Notes under the pieces: model-generated
Database searches by the model: none
What the model was told of the DNA's origin: nothing
Seen by the model: the letters and a program-made list of their open reading frames with translations, nothing else
Assembly (NCBI RefSeq): GCF_001642325.1
Contig: NZ_LSFI01000010.1
Span: forward strand, 1-55,675
DNA from: Thermodesulfatator autotrophicus
GTDB taxonomy: Bacteria > Desulfobacterota > Thermodesulfobacteria > Thermodesulfobacteriales > Thermodesulfatatoraceae
Direction of reading: 5' to 3'
Length of the DNA: 55,675 nt
Shown: one piece after another, positions 25,434 to 34,729 of the stretch
Layout of the letters: each line of letters begins with the position of its first letter
How positions within the stretch are numbered: position 1 is the first letter of the stretch
Program-made: the position numbers and the translations under genes

Positions 25434-26828
25434 ATGAGGGAATCTATTTTAGTGGTTGATGATAACCAGTTAGAAGCAGATCTTTTAGCAGAGTTTTTAC
25501 AGCAGGAAGGCTTTCAAGTAGATGTAGCCTATAATGGTGAAGAGGGTATTGCTCGTTTAGGAGAGGTTTTTTATGACGTGGTGATTACTGACCTTGCCAT
25601 GCCTAAAATAACAGGCCTTGAAGTGCTTGAATATATTGTAGAGCATTCCCCTGAAACTATCTGCATTATCCTTACTGGCCAGGGAAGTATTAAAAGTGCC
25701 GTAGAGGCCATTAAAAAGGGAGCTTATGAATATCTCACCAAACCTGTTGCTTTTGACGAACTTTCTTTGACCTTAGAAAAGGCCCTTGAGACCAGGCGTC
25801 TCAGGCGTGAAAATGAATACTTGCGGCGCAAACTCTGGCAGGAAAGTGGCTATGGGGAAATTATAGGAAAGAGCAAATCCATGCGCCAGGTTTTTGCTCT
25901 TATTGAAAAAGTAGCGGATACTGACGCCACGGTTTTAGTTCTTGGAGAATCTGGTACGGGTAAAGAACTGGTAGCCAGAGCCATTCACGCTGCCAGTAGC
26001 CGGCGAGAAGGGCCTTTTATACCAGTAAACTGCGGGGCTATTCCTGAAGAGTTGCTTGAGTCTGAGCTATTTGGCCACGAAAAAGGGGCTTTCACTGGTG
26101 CCATAAAGACTCGCATTGGCCGTTTTGAGCTGGCCCATGGTGGGACTATTTTTCTTGATGAGATTGCTGAAATGAGCCCTAAACTCCAGGTGAAACTTTT
26201 GCGCGTGCTCCAGGAAAGGGCCTTTGAAAGGGTGGGAGGTACCCGTTCTATAAAAGTGGACATAAGAGTTATAGCGGCCACTAATAAAGACCTACAAAAG
26301 GAAGTAAGAGAAGGCCGTTTCAGAGAAGACCTATACTATCGTCTAAACGTAATACCTATAGAACTTCCTCCTTTAAGGGAAAGAAAAGAAGATATTCCTC
26401 TTTTAATAGAGCATTTTTTAGCGCGCTTTAATCGGCAAAAAAAGCGCAATATCAGAGGCCTTTCCAAGGAAGCTATGGAATGCCTGATGAAATATCACTG
26501 GCCAGGAAACGTGCGAGAGCTTGAAAACGTTATTGAAAGAATGGTTATTCTTGCCAACGGAGAACAGTTAACCTTAGAAGATGTCCCCGAATATATCCTT
26601 GAACAGTCACAGTTTAGTTGTAGTTCCAATGTTCAAGATTTTGACATCCCTGAAGAAGGTATTCACCTGCCTGAACTGGTGGCAGAATTTGAGAAAAAAC
26701 TTATTATAAAGGCCCTTGAAAAAACAGGCTGGGTCAAAAATAGGGCAGCTAAACTTCTTCATATCAACCGCACCACTTTGATTGAAAAGATGAAAAAGCA
26801 AAAAATTACCCGCCCCACCGCACACTAG
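25434..26828 (+). CDS. Sigma54-dependent response regulator (NtrC family)
   Basis: 464 residues from ATG 25434. An N-terminal receiver with D9/D10, phospho-acceptor D53 ([11 protein letters not shown]) and KPV; the AAA+ core with Walker A GESGTGKE, the sigma54-contacting GAFTGA loop, Walker [10 protein letters not shown] and the arginine-finger region; and a Fis-type HTH at the end ([20 protein letters not shown]). All catalytic motifs are intact. It activates sigma54 promoters when phosphorylated, and a sigma54-type promoter starts the flagellar operon 90 bases downstream. Its cognate kinase is not obvious in the window. Likely a flagellar regulator, though this is from position only. Confidence 0.92.
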   Translation: MRESILVVDDNQLEADLLAEFLQQEGFQVDVAYNGEEGIARLGEVFYDVVITDLAMPKITGLEVLEYIVEHSPETICIILTGQGSIKSAVEAIKKGAYEYLTKPVAFDELSLTLEKALETRRLRRENEYLRRKLWQESGYGEIIGKSKSMRQVFALIEKVADTDATVLVLGESGTGKELVARAIHAASSRREGPFIPVNCGAIPEELLESELFGHEKGAFTGAIKTRIGRFELAHGGTIFLDEIAEMSPKLQVKLLRVLQERAFERVGGTRSIKVDIRVIAATNKDLQKEVREGRFREDLYYRLNVIPIELPPLRERKEDIPLLIEHFLARFNRQKKRNIRGLSKEAMECLMKYHWPGNVRELENVIERMVILANGEQLTLEDVPEYILEQSQFSCSSNVQDFDIPEEGIHLPELVAEFEKKLIIKALEKTGWVKNRAAKLLHINRTTLIEKMKKQKITRPTAH

Positions 26829-26917
26829 TGTCAAATTTTTGGCAAGGTATCTTAGGGTATATCTAGATTTTTGCCCTTCTAGTAAGGCTCCTGGCTTCTT
26901 CTTTTTATAAAACTTTT

Positions 26918-26934
26918 CGGCACAAGCTTTGCAA
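26918..26934 (+). promoter_or_regulatory. Sigma54 (-24/-12) promoter of the flagellar operon
   Basis: CGGCACAAGCTTTGCAA matches the sigma54 consensus TGGCAC-N5-TTGCA except for the first base, with the critical GG (26919-26920) and GC (26931-26932) ten bases apart. The predicted start of transcription, near 26944, is only about three bases before the ATG of the TPR gene. The upstream gene and the second gene of the operon both encode sigma54 activators. Confidence 0.65.
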
Positions 26935-26946
26935 AAGTTTAAAGCG

Positions 26947-28842
26947 ATGAGATTTTTGCTTTTATGCGTATGCTGGGGATTCTTTATCACTCAGGCCATA
27001 GCGGCCCAGGAGGCCCTTTTGTGGTATCAGCAGGCCAAAACTTTATATCAGGAAGGCAATAGCCAGGGGGCCCTTGCCCTTCTAGAAGAGCTTGAGCGCC
27101 GTTTCCCTAAAGAACGAGTTGTTATAGCCAGGGGCAGGATTCTTGCGGCAGAAATTTATGCATCTCAGGGAAAATATCAGAAAGTTATAGAGCTTCTCAC
27201 ACCTCTGCTTAAAGAGACAGATCTAACTCCAAGGGCCTACCTTTTGCTGGCCAGGAGCGCAGAGGCCCTAGGATTAAACAGTGAAGCACTGCTTTATGTA
27301 CGCCTTCTTAAGACCAAATTCCCTGAGGCCCAAGAGATTTGCGGTGGCGACATCGTAGCGGCCAAGGTCTTTTACAAACGAAAACTTTATGACAGGGCTG
27401 AACGCCTGGCTGAAAGAGTTTTAACCACTGAGAATTGTTCTATTGATACCAAAGCCGAGGCTTCATTTTTGTTGTTCAGGCTTAATAAGCCTGATAAGGT
27501 GGTGACTTTTTTAGAAAAAAACCCCAGGGCTAAGGCCTTTTTACCTGAAGTTTTAAAAGAACTTGCCCTATATCATTTGAAACAAGGTAAATTTAAACAA
27601 GCGGAAGAGGAAATCTATGATTATCTAAATTTTTCTGGTCGCGAAAAAGAGGCCCCCCCGCTCCTTTGGGCCCTGGCTGAGGCCTTATTTAAACAAAAGA
27701 AATACAAAGAAGCGCGGCGTATTTACGAATTGATTTTGACTTCCTGGCCCTCGGCCAAGCAAGCCCTTTTTGCTAAATTCAGGCTTTATGAGATGCGCTA
27801 TCTCTTTGAAGAGAAAATAGGCCATGTTAACCCCCAAACCAGAAATATTCTATTGAATGTAATTTTGGTCCTTAAAAGGGATTATCCAGAGGCCCCTTTA
27901 ACTGAAGAAGCTCATGCCTTAGAAATAAAGCTCCTTTTAGAAGCAAAGAAAATTTCTCAGGCTTTAGAAAGCGCCTGGGCGTTTCTTAAAAAATATCCCG
28001 AATCTCCCTATTTATCCCGGGTGTTTCCTGTTTTATGTAAGGCCTCTTCTCTTTTTGAACAAAATCTCCTGGGGAAAAAGGACTATCAGGGCCTTATTTT
28101 ATTTTTTAACGAACATAAACAGGAGCTTGAAAAGGCCAGCTGTGGTTTGAGCTTTTACTGGGCTGCTCAGGCTTATCTTTCCCTTAATTTAGAAACCGAA
28201 GCCCGTTTGACCTTATTAAAGGGAGTATTACTGTCTCTTCCCGATGTCTGGGAAAAGGATTTTAAACTCACCCTGGTGGATTTGCTCTTAAAAGATGAAG
28301 AATACGAGCTTTCCCTTAAATTTTTAAAAGAGCTCGGGGAAAAGTATAAAGAAATCAACCAAAATCCCTACTATCTCTATCTCTTGGGGCGGCTTAATAA
28401 AGAGACCGGCAAACTGATTGAAGCTTTAGAGTTTTTAAAAAGGGCCTATAAGCTTGCCGTCACCCCTGAAATAAAAGCAAAAATCCAGAAAGACTATCTT
28501 GAAAATCTTATCATTCTCGGGCGTTATGAAAAGGCCTTTAGCCTTTTGCAGGAAGCTTCAAAAGTTGACCTTGAGCTTGCCAAGGCCCTTGTTACCCGAA
28601 CTCTAAAAGAAGAAAAGTATTTGATTGCGCAAAAAGTCCTTTCTTTTCTCCGTAAAAAATTTCCTGAAGATAGAGAACTTTTGTGGCTTGAAGGGCTTCT
28701 CTGGGAGCGCTTAGGTGAGCCAGAAAAGGCTTTTGGTATCTGGCAAAAACTGGCCAAAGGGAATGATGTTTATGCTCAGCTGGCCTCATCCCTGCTTAAG
28801 GAAGAAAAACTTATAGAAGAAGCGCGAAAAGAGATTTACTGA
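26947..28842 (+). CDS. Exported TPR-repeat protein at head of flagellar operon
   Basis: 631 residues from ATG 26947 (the in-frame TTG at 26929 lies inside the sigma54 promoter). A signal peptide (about 1-21, FLLLCVCWGFFITQAIAAQ) is followed by about a dozen tetratricopeptide-like helix pairs through the whole length (for example AKTLYQEGNSQGALALLEEL, GRYEKAFSLLQEA, ERLGEPEKAFGIWQKLAKG). It is probably periplasmic and scaffolding. There is no enzymatic motif. TPR proteins of this kind occur beside flagellar genes in deltaproteobacteria-like genomes, but a specific role is not known to me. It overlaps the next activator gene by one base. Confidence 0.75.
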   Translation: MRFLLLCVCWGFFITQAIAAQEALLWYQQAKTLYQEGNSQGALALLEELERRFPKERVVIARGRILAAEIYASQGKYQKVIELLTPLLKETDLTPRAYLLLARSAEALGLNSEALLYVRLLKTKFPEAQEICGGDIVAAKVFYKRKLYDRAERLAERVLTTENCSIDTKAEASFLLFRLNKPDKVVTFLEKNPRAKAFLPEVLKELALYHLKQGKFKQAEEEIYDYLNFSGREKEAPPLLWALAEALFKQKKYKEARRIYELILTSWPSAKQALFAKFRLYEMRYLFEEKIGHVNPQTRNILLNVILVLKRDYPEAPLTEEAHALEIKLLLEAKKISQALESAWAFLKKYPESPYLSRVFPVLCKASSLFEQNLLGKKDYQGLILFFNEHKQELEKASCGLSFYWAAQAYLSLNLETEARLTLLKGVLLSLPDVWEKDFKLTLVDLLLKDEEYELSLKFLKELGEKYKEINQNPYYLYLLGRLNKETGKLIEALEFLKRAYKLAVTPEIKAKIQKDYLENLIILGRYEKAFSLLQEASKVDLELAKALVTRTLKEEKYLIAQKVLSFLRKKFPEDRELLWLEGLLWERLGEPEKAFGIWQKLAKGNDVYAQLASSLLKEEKLIEEARKEIY

Positions 28843-30140
28843 TGCCTGAGGCGGTTTTGCTACTGGATAAAAAAGAAGAAGATTTAAGGCCTCTTAGCGA
28901 GCGGCTGATGGAAAGGGGGCTTATTCCCTATTGGGCCTATACACCCGATGAGGCTTTTTATATCCTGGAAGAAAAAGATATTGCTGCAGTGGTGATAAAC
29001 CTTGAAAACGAAGATTTTGGCCGTTTAAAGATATTGAAAGAATTAACTTCTTTGGCTCCGTTGGTTCCAGTTATTCTTCTGGCCTCTGAAGCCAACCTTG
29101 AAGAAGCCGTGCAGGCTATCAAGCAAGGAGCAGCTGATTATCGGCTTCTTTCAACGGACCCCGACCTTTTAACTGAGATTGTCTTAAAAATAAGACGCGC
29201 TTATGAAATCCCTGAAGGAAGTTTTATTACTGCTAATCAGCGGCTCAAGTTGCTTTTGGCTCGTTTAAAAGAAGTGGCCAAAAGTAAGGCCACCGTGCTT
29301 ATCACGGGTGAGTCGGGTACTGGCAAAGAGGTTCTCGCAAGGTTTATTCACGAAAATAGCGATAGAGCCAGAGGGCCTTTCATTGCCATTAATTGTGCTG
29401 CTTTACCGGAACATCTCCTGGAATCAGAACTATTCGGCTATGAAAAAGGGGCTTTCTCCGGGGCCTTTACCAGAAAACTTGGCAAGTTTGAGCTGGCAAA
29501 CGGCGGGACCATCCTTCTTGACGAAGTAACAGAGATGCCTCTTGCGCTTCAGGCCAAGCTTTTGCGGGTGCTCCAGGAAGGGGAGGTGGATCGTCTTGGT
29601 GGAGCTTACCCTGTAAAAATAGACGTGAGGGTTATAGCCACCACTAACCGTGATGTGCAGGCCTTAATCAACCAGGGCCGATTTAGAGAAGACCTTTATT
29701 TTCGCCTTAACGTTATACCGGTAGAAATTCCCCCTTTGCGTGAACGTCCTGAAGACGTAAGGCTTCTTGCCCAGAAATTTTGCGAAGAATTTGCCAAAAA
29801 GTATAACCGTCCGGTTAAGGGTTTTGCCGAAGGGGTCATTGAAAAATTAGGTCAGTATTCCTGGCCTGGCAACGTGCGAGAGCTTAGGAACCTAGTTGAA
29901 CGGGCGGTGCTTCTGGCCCAGGGGCCATGGATAACGATTCAAGATGTATTTCCTCAACCCTTGGGGAGCAAAAAAGAAGGTTTGCCTTTAAAGCCGCTAC
30001 GAGAGGTAGAACGGGAAATGATTATGAAGGCCTTACGTGCCGCTAATGGAAACCGGACAAGGGCGGCAGAGATGCTCGGTATAAGCGTGCGCACCCTTCG
30101 CAATAAACTCCAAATTTATCGTGAAGCAGGGCTTATTTAG
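28842..30140 (+). CDS. Sigma54 activator with phosphorylation-dead receiver (FleQ/FlrC-like)
   Basis: 432 residues. The N-terminal 120 residues keep the receiver fold, but the phospho-acceptor is Asn53 (VVINLENEDF) where the paralogue at 25434 has Asp53. The acidic pair is lost too (LLLDKKEED) and the switch Lys region is RLLS. The AAA+ core is intact: [14 protein letters not shown] in place of GAFTGA, GGTILLDEV. A C-terminal Fis-type HTH reads NRTRAAEMLGISVRTLRNKL. It should work without phosphorylation, as FleQ-type regulators do, and it directly precedes flgB, so it is probably the flagellar master activator. Confidence 0.88.
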   Translation: MPEAVLLLDKKEEDLRPLSERLMERGLIPYWAYTPDEAFYILEEKDIAAVVINLENEDFGRLKILKELTSLAPLVPVILLASEANLEEAVQAIKQGAADYRLLSTDPDLLTEIVLKIRRAYEIPEGSFITANQRLKLLLARLKEVAKSKATVLITGESGTGKEVLARFIHENSDRARGPFIAINCAALPEHLLESELFGYEKGAFSGAFTRKLGKFELANGGTILLDEVTEMPLALQAKLLRVLQEGEVDRLGGAYPVKIDVRVIATTNRDVQALINQGRFREDLYFRLNVIPVEIPPLRERPEDVRLLAQKFCEEFAKKYNRPVKGFAEGVIEKLGQYSWPGNVRELRNLVERAVLLAQGPWITIQDVFPQPLGSKKEGLPLKPLREVEREMIMKALRAANGNRTRAAEMLGISVRTLRNKLQIYREAGLI

Positions 30141-30148
30141 GAGGCACT

Positions 30149-30556
30149 ATGATTGGGGTAAAACTTTTCGGTAAGACCTGGCAGGTGGTTTCAGAGGCCC
30201 TAAAATTAAGGCTTACGCGGCATGAGGTCATTTCAGCCAATATTGCCAACGTGGATACCCCTGGTTACAGGCGTAAGGACGTTCCTTTTGAAAAGGTTAT
30301 GGCTGCTTACCTTAAAGGTTCGCCACCCTTAAAAGTTACCAACCCCAGGCATATTAAACCGGGTCTTGCTCCTGACGGTGGTGTCCCCTTGATAGAAGAA
30401 GAGCCTCCAGTTGAAGGCACGCCCAATAACGTGTCACTTGAGCAGGAAATGGCCAAGCTTTCAGAGAACAATCTTATGTATCAGGCCACTGTTCAGGCTT
30501 TGATGAAAGAAATTGAGCTTTTGCGAGAAGCCATAACCGAAGGAGGTAAGAGATAA
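30149..30556 (+). CDS. flgB: Flagellar basal-body rod protein FlgB
   Basis: 135 residues. It contains the rod-protein signature VISANIANVDTPGYRRKDVPF, a central variable stretch and a C-terminal helix (NLMYQATVQALMKEIELLREA). A proximal rod subunit of the flagellum, exported by the type III apparatus and so without a signal peptide. GGAGG precedes ATG 30149. It ends one base into flgC. Confidence 0.95.
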   Translation: MIGVKLFGKTWQVVSEALKLRLTRHEVISANIANVDTPGYRRKDVPFEKVMAAYLKGSPPLKVTNPRHIKPGLAPDGGVPLIEEEPPVEGTPNNVSLEQEMAKLSENNLMYQATVQALMKEIELLREAITEGGKR

Positions 30557-30990
30557 TGAAGTTATTAACCGCTTTGCGTCTGGCTTCAAGTGGCCTTTCG
30601 GTTCAGAGCTTACGTTTAAATGTTTCAGCCATGAATCTTGCCAATGCTGAGGTCACTCGCACCCTTACCGGAGAACCCTATAGAGCCCAAAACGTGGTGC
30701 TAACAGCTGCGAATCTACCTGAAAAAATCAGTGGAAGCCTGGATGAGATAGACCTTAAGCTAGCTATTCCAAAGGTTACAGCCATTGTGGAAGACCAGAG
30801 TCCTTTTAGAGAAGTGTATGACCCCTCTCACCCTGATGCCGACGAAAAAGGGATAGTACGTTATCCCAACGTAGATGTATTGACTGAGATGATAGAACTC
30901 CTTTCAGCTTCAAGGGCTTATGAAGCCAATCTCTCGGTGGTTTCGGTTACTAAATCCATGGCCTTAAAAACCCTTGAGGTACTCAAATAG
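30556..30990 (+). CDS. flgC: Flagellar basal-body rod protein FlgC
   Basis: 144 residues with the rod N-terminus (LRLASSGLSVQSLRLNVSAM, NLANAEVTRT) and the C-terminal helix motif VDVLTEMIELLSASRAYEAN. Forms the proximal rod with FlgB and FlgF. Follows flgB with overlapping stop and start. Confidence 0.95.
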   Translation: MKLLTALRLASSGLSVQSLRLNVSAMNLANAEVTRTLTGEPYRAQNVVLTAANLPEKISGSLDEIDLKLAIPKVTAIVEDQSPFREVYDPSHPDADEKGIVRYPNVDVLTEMIELLSASRAYEANLSVVSVTKSMALKTLEVLK

Positions 30991-31001
30991 GGGAGGGCGC
31001 T

Positions 31002-31292
31002 ATGAAAATTAACGGCTTGGGAAACCCTTACGGCCTGAAAAATTTACCTGTCCAAAAGGAGCCTGCTACCAAGGGGAATTTCATGGAACTCCTTAAGCAG
31101 GAGGTAGCCTCAGTTGATGCCGCGCAAAAGGTGGCGGCGGAAAATCTCAGGGCCTTTGCCGCTGGAGAAAACCCTGACCTTATGGCCTTAACCCTTTCTC
31201 TTACCAAGGCAGACCTATCTTTTCGGTTCTTGCTCCAGGTGCGCAACAAAGTGCTTCAGGCCTATGAAGAAGTTATGCGAATGCAACTTTAA
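31002..31292 (+). CDS. fliE: Flagellar hook-basal body protein FliE
   Basis: 96 residues, mostly helical, with the FliE core DAAQKVAAENLRAFAAGE and the ending SFRFLLQVRNKVLQAYEEVM. FliE joins the MS ring to the rod. GGGAGG precedes ATG 31002. Standard length. Confidence 0.95.
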   Translation: MKINGLGNPYGLKNLPVQKEPATKGNFMELLKQEVASVDAAQKVAAENLRAFAAGENPDLMALTLSLTKADLSFRFLLQVRNKVLQAYEEVMRMQL

Positions 31293-31304
31293 CGGAGGAT
31301 AAAA

Positions 31305-32918
31305 ATGGCTTTTCCTGCCCCGAGAGAAGTTTTAAATCAGCTTAAGGAACTCTGGCAGGGACTTTCCCGTGAGCAACGTCTGGCCGCCATAGGGACGGTG
31401 TTACTGGTAACCCTTGGCCTGTTAGGTATGATTTATTACGCCAATCGCACTGATTGGGGCCTTCTCTACAGAGGTCTTCCTGAGGACCGGGCGGCCCAGG
31501 TTATAGAGTTTCTTAAACAGGAGAAGATTCCCTATAAGGTAGAAGGAAACGGGGCCATAAAAGTGCCTAAAGACAAAGTGCCAGAGGTCCGCATGGCCCT
31601 TGCCAGTCATGGGATATTGACTCCGGATGTAACGGGCTTTGAAATATTTGACAAGAATCAACTGGGAGCTACGGATTTTCTGCAAAGAGTAAATTACCAG
31701 AGGGCCCTTGAGGGCGAACTTGCCCGCACTATCATGAGCCTTTCCGAAGTGGAGGTTGCCAGAGTCCATCTGGCTTTACCTAAAGAAAGTGTTTTTATTG
31801 AAGACGAAAAACCTCCTAAGGCCTCAGTTTTCCTGAAATTGAAAAACGGCCAGCACTTGAACAAACGAGAAGTAGAGGGAATTGTTAATCTGGTAGCCAG
31901 CGCAGTGCCAGGCCTTACCCCTGAACACATCACCGTGGTGGATACCAAAGGTCGGGTACTTTATAGACCGGAGTCTCCTGAGGAGCGCCTTGACGCTGAT
32001 CAGATTGCCTACCGCAAAAAGCTGGAAGAGATCTATCAGGAAAAAATAGAATCTCTTCTGGCGCAGGCCCTGGGGCCAGGGCACGCCATTGCCCAGGTCT
32101 CTGTGGATGTGGACTTTACCAAAGAGGTCAGAAAAGAAGAAACTTACGATCCTGAAGGTATCGCCATAAGAAGTGAATTAAGTGAAGAAAGTCAGAAAGA
32201 GGGCGGAAGTGAAGGAGGAATACCGGGGGTTAAAGGAGCACTGGCTAACAAAGTAGAAGGAAATACGCAGAGTTTTTCGCAAACCCAGCGAGAACTTAAA
32301 AAAAGCCTTACCAGGAATTACGAAGTAAGTAAGGTGGTGCGTCAGCAAGAGTTTGTTCCTGGGAGTATTAAAAAGATATCAGTGGCTGTTTTGCTTGACG
32401 AAGCTGTCCTGAAAAAGGGATCTCCCAAAGGTGAGGCCCAGGCTGCTACCAGTTTGACAGAAGAACGCCTGGCCCAGGTAGAGAAACTGGTTAAAGGGGC
32501 CATTGGCTATGACCCTGACCGGGGAGACAAGGTAGAAGTGAGCGTCCTTCCCTTTGAGGGACTGGAAGAAATAAAACCAGAGTCTGCCTGGCTTTCTTAC
32601 GCAGATAAATTTGCCAGACCTTTGATTGAATTCCTTGTTATACTTCTTTTCTTGCTCCTGGTTATACGGCCGGTGCTCAAGACTTTTCTCAAGCGTCTTG
32701 AACCCGAGCCAGAGCCTCTACCAGAAGAAGCCTTACCAGAAGGTGAAGAAGAAGCCCTGCCCGAAGAGGAACCCACTCCTCTGCCTCAGGAGATTGCCCT
32801 TAACATTATTCACAATCAGCCCGAGCGGGCAGCGGTGCTGGTCAAACGCTGGCTAGCAGAAGAATCAGAGGAAGAACGGCAAAAAGTCTTAAAGGAGGCT
32901 GAAGCCAATGCCCACTAA
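31305..32918 (+). CDS. fliF: Flagellar MS-ring protein FliF
   Basis: 537 residues. Two membrane helices (about 25-43, IGTVLLVTLGLLGMIYYANR, and about 440-460, LIEFLVILLFLLLVIRPVL) frame the ring-building periplasmic domains with GLPEDRAAQVIEFLKQEKIP, NYQRALEGELARTI and VARVHLALPKESVF. A Glu/Pro-rich linker precedes the short C-terminal segment that binds FliG. The 3' end overlaps fliG by 11 bases. Confidence 0.96.
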   Translation: MAFPAPREVLNQLKELWQGLSREQRLAAIGTVLLVTLGLLGMIYYANRTDWGLLYRGLPEDRAAQVIEFLKQEKIPYKVEGNGAIKVPKDKVPEVRMALASHGILTPDVTGFEIFDKNQLGATDFLQRVNYQRALEGELARTIMSLSEVEVARVHLALPKESVFIEDEKPPKASVFLKLKNGQHLNKREVEGIVNLVASAVPGLTPEHITVVDTKGRVLYRPESPEERLDADQIAYRKKLEEIYQEKIESLLAQALGPGHAIAQVSVDVDFTKEVRKEETYDPEGIAIRSELSEESQKEGGSEGGIPGVKGALANKVEGNTQSFSQTQRELKKSLTRNYEVSKVVRQQEFVPGSIKKISVAVLLDEAVLKKGSPKGEAQAATSLTEERLAQVEKLVKGAIGYDPDRGDKVEVSVLPFEGLEEIKPESAWLSYADKFARPLIEFLVILLFLLLVIRPVLKTFLKRLEPEPEPLPEEALPEGEEEALPEEEPTPLPQEIALNIIHNQPERAAVLVKRWLAEESEEERQKVLKEAEANAH

Positions 32919-33921
32919 AATAGACCCTGACAATTTAACCGGTCCACAAAAGGCGGCTATTTTTCTCCTAACCATGGGAGAGGAGTTTACCGCCGAGGTC
33001 TATAAATATCTTTCAGAAGAAGAGATAAAGCGCATAGGTATAGAAATGGCAAGACTTGATTATATTCCTTCTGAGGCGGTTAAGAGGGTGCTTGATGAGG
33101 CCAACATGGAAAGCCGCGAATTACTGGCCGACCTTACCGTTTCTCCAGACGAGTTTTTACAGCAAAGTTTAGTTAAGGCTTACGGTGAAAAGGGCAAAGA
33201 GATATACGAAGAGATCCGCCAGGAGCTTGGGCCAAAAGTTTTTGAAAAGCTCCGTCGGCTGGACCCAAGAACTATTGCCAACTTTTTACGCAATGAGCAT
33301 CCCCAGACTATAGCCATTATTTTGGTTCATCTTGATGCTGATTTAGCCGGCCAGGTGCTGGCTTATCTTCCAGAAAAACTGCGCAGTGAAGTGGTTTTCC
33401 GTATTGCCGAGCTTGATAAAGTTGATCCGGAAATCATTCAGGAGATAAGTACAGCACTAGAAGAAGAACTTGAAGCTGTAGGCGGTACTTTTAGCAAAAA
33501 ACTTGGTGGGGTAGAAAGGGCTGCCGAAATTCTTTCCCACGTAAGTCGTGACCTTGAAGAGGAAATCCTTTCAGAAGTGGAAGAAGAAAATCCCAACCTG
33601 GCTGAAGAGGTACGCAAATATCTCTTTACCTTTGAAGACCTCCTCAAGGTGGATGATACTGCTATCCAGGCCATACTAAAAGAAATTTCTACCGAGGACT
33701 TAAAGTTGGCCTTAAAGACGGCCTCAGAAGAACTGCGTGAAAAATTCTTTAGCAATATGAGTGCCCGGGCAGCCCAGCTCCTTAAAGAGGACCTTGAAAT
33801 TATGGGGCCAGTTAGAGTGGCTGATGTAGAGGCTGCTCAGCAAAATATCATCAAGGTGGCTAAACGCTTAGAACAGGAAGGAAAAATAGTCTTGGCTGTA
33901 GGGGAGGACGAGTTTGTCTAA
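32908..33921 (+). CDS. fliG: Flagellar motor switch protein FliG
   Basis: 337 residues, full length. N-terminal FliF-binding part (LTGPQKAAIFLLTMGEEFTA), middle domain with the EHPQTIAIILVHLD motif (ASR-type armadillo repeats), and C-terminal torque domain (FTFEDLLKVDDTAIQAILKE, MSARAAQLLKEDLEIMGPVR). FliG transmits torque from the stator. Overlaps fliF and fliH. Confidence 0.97.
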   Translation: MPTKIDPDNLTGPQKAAIFLLTMGEEFTAEVYKYLSEEEIKRIGIEMARLDYIPSEAVKRVLDEANMESRELLADLTVSPDEFLQQSLVKAYGEKGKEIYEEIRQELGPKVFEKLRRLDPRTIANFLRNEHPQTIAIILVHLDADLAGQVLAYLPEKLRSEVVFRIAELDKVDPEIIQEISTALEEELEAVGGTFSKKLGGVERAAEILSHVSRDLEEEILSEVEEENPNLAEEVRKYLFTFEDLLKVDDTAIQAILKEISTEDLKLALKTASEELREKFFSNMSARAAQLLKEDLEIMGPVRVADVEAAQQNIIKVAKRLEQEGKIVLAVGEDEFV

Positions 33922-34729
33922 GATAATAAAAGGCGAGAGAGTAAAAATTTTTAAGTTTTTTATGCCTGAATCCCAGGAAGAAAGCTTTAATTCTTTTGCT
34001 GAACTTTTGCCTGAAGAGGCCTGGGAGGAGATAGAAAAGACCCGTAAAGAACAAAGAGAAAAAGAAGAAGTTGAAGGACCTCCTTTAGCCAATGAAGCTG
34101 AGGCTAAGCCTGCTGGCGAGGATTTATTAGAAGAACCAGAACAAGACCCGGAGCCCTTTGATATTTCTCAGCTTTCCCTGGAAGAACTTTTAAAACATCC
34201 TGAAATTTCTAAAAAGATTGCTCATTTGGAGCAGGAGGCCTATGAAAAAGGTTTTGCCCAGGGGCAGAAAGATGGGGCGGCTCTCGGTAAAAAGCAGTAC
34301 GAAACCCTTACCCATCGTCTTTCAGCCTTGCTTTCAAGCATTGAAAGAGAGATTGAAGGGCATGTTCTTGCCCTTGAACCACAGCTATTTTTAATGGTTA
34401 AGACTATAGTTTCTGAAATTATTCGCCACGAAGTAAGCCTTAATCCAGAGGTAATAAAAACTTCCTTGAGAGAGGCCCTTTCACACGTGGTTGACCAAAC
34501 CCGGGTAAAAATCCATTTAAACCCTGATGATATGGAATTTATAGAAGACATAATGTTCTCGGTAAAAGAGGAATTTTCCCGTCTTAAAGATTTTGAAATT
34601 GTTCCTGATACCAATGTGGGGCGAGGGGGTTGTATTCTTGAGACAGATTTTGGCTTGATTGATGCCACCCTTGAGCGCCGCTTTAGAGAAGTTTTTGCGA
34701 GATTAAGCGATGAGGGCACCAGATCTTAG
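33914..34729 (+). CDS. fliH: Flagellar assembly protein FliH
   Basis: 271 residues from TTG 33914 overlapping fliG by 8 bases. An acidic, low-complexity N-terminus (30-90) is followed by GYEKGFAQGQKDG-like helix (AYEKGFAQGQKDGAALGKKQ) and a conserved C-terminal domain with VKTIVSEIIRHEVSLNP and VGRGGCILETDFGLIDATLE. It regulates the FliI ATPase in the export apparatus. Overlaps fliI by 20 bases. Confidence 0.93.
   Translation: MSKIIKGERVKIFKFFMPESQEESFNSFAELLPEEAWEEIEKTRKEQREKEEVEGPPLANEAEAKPAGEDLLEEPEQDPEPFDISQLSLEELLKHPEISKKIAHLEQEAYEKGFAQGQKDGAALGKKQYETLTHRLSALLSSIEREIEGHVLALEPQLFLMVKTIVSEIIRHEVSLNPEVIKTSLREALSHVVDQTRVKIHLNPDDMEFIEDIMFSVKEEFSRLKDFEIVPDTNVGRGGCILETDFGLIDATLERRFREVFARLSDEGTRS

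Noticed and set aside
26929..26946. TTG start for the TPR protein
   Set aside because: It lies within the sigma54 promoter and upstream of the predicted transcript start; ATG 26947 begins the signal peptide.
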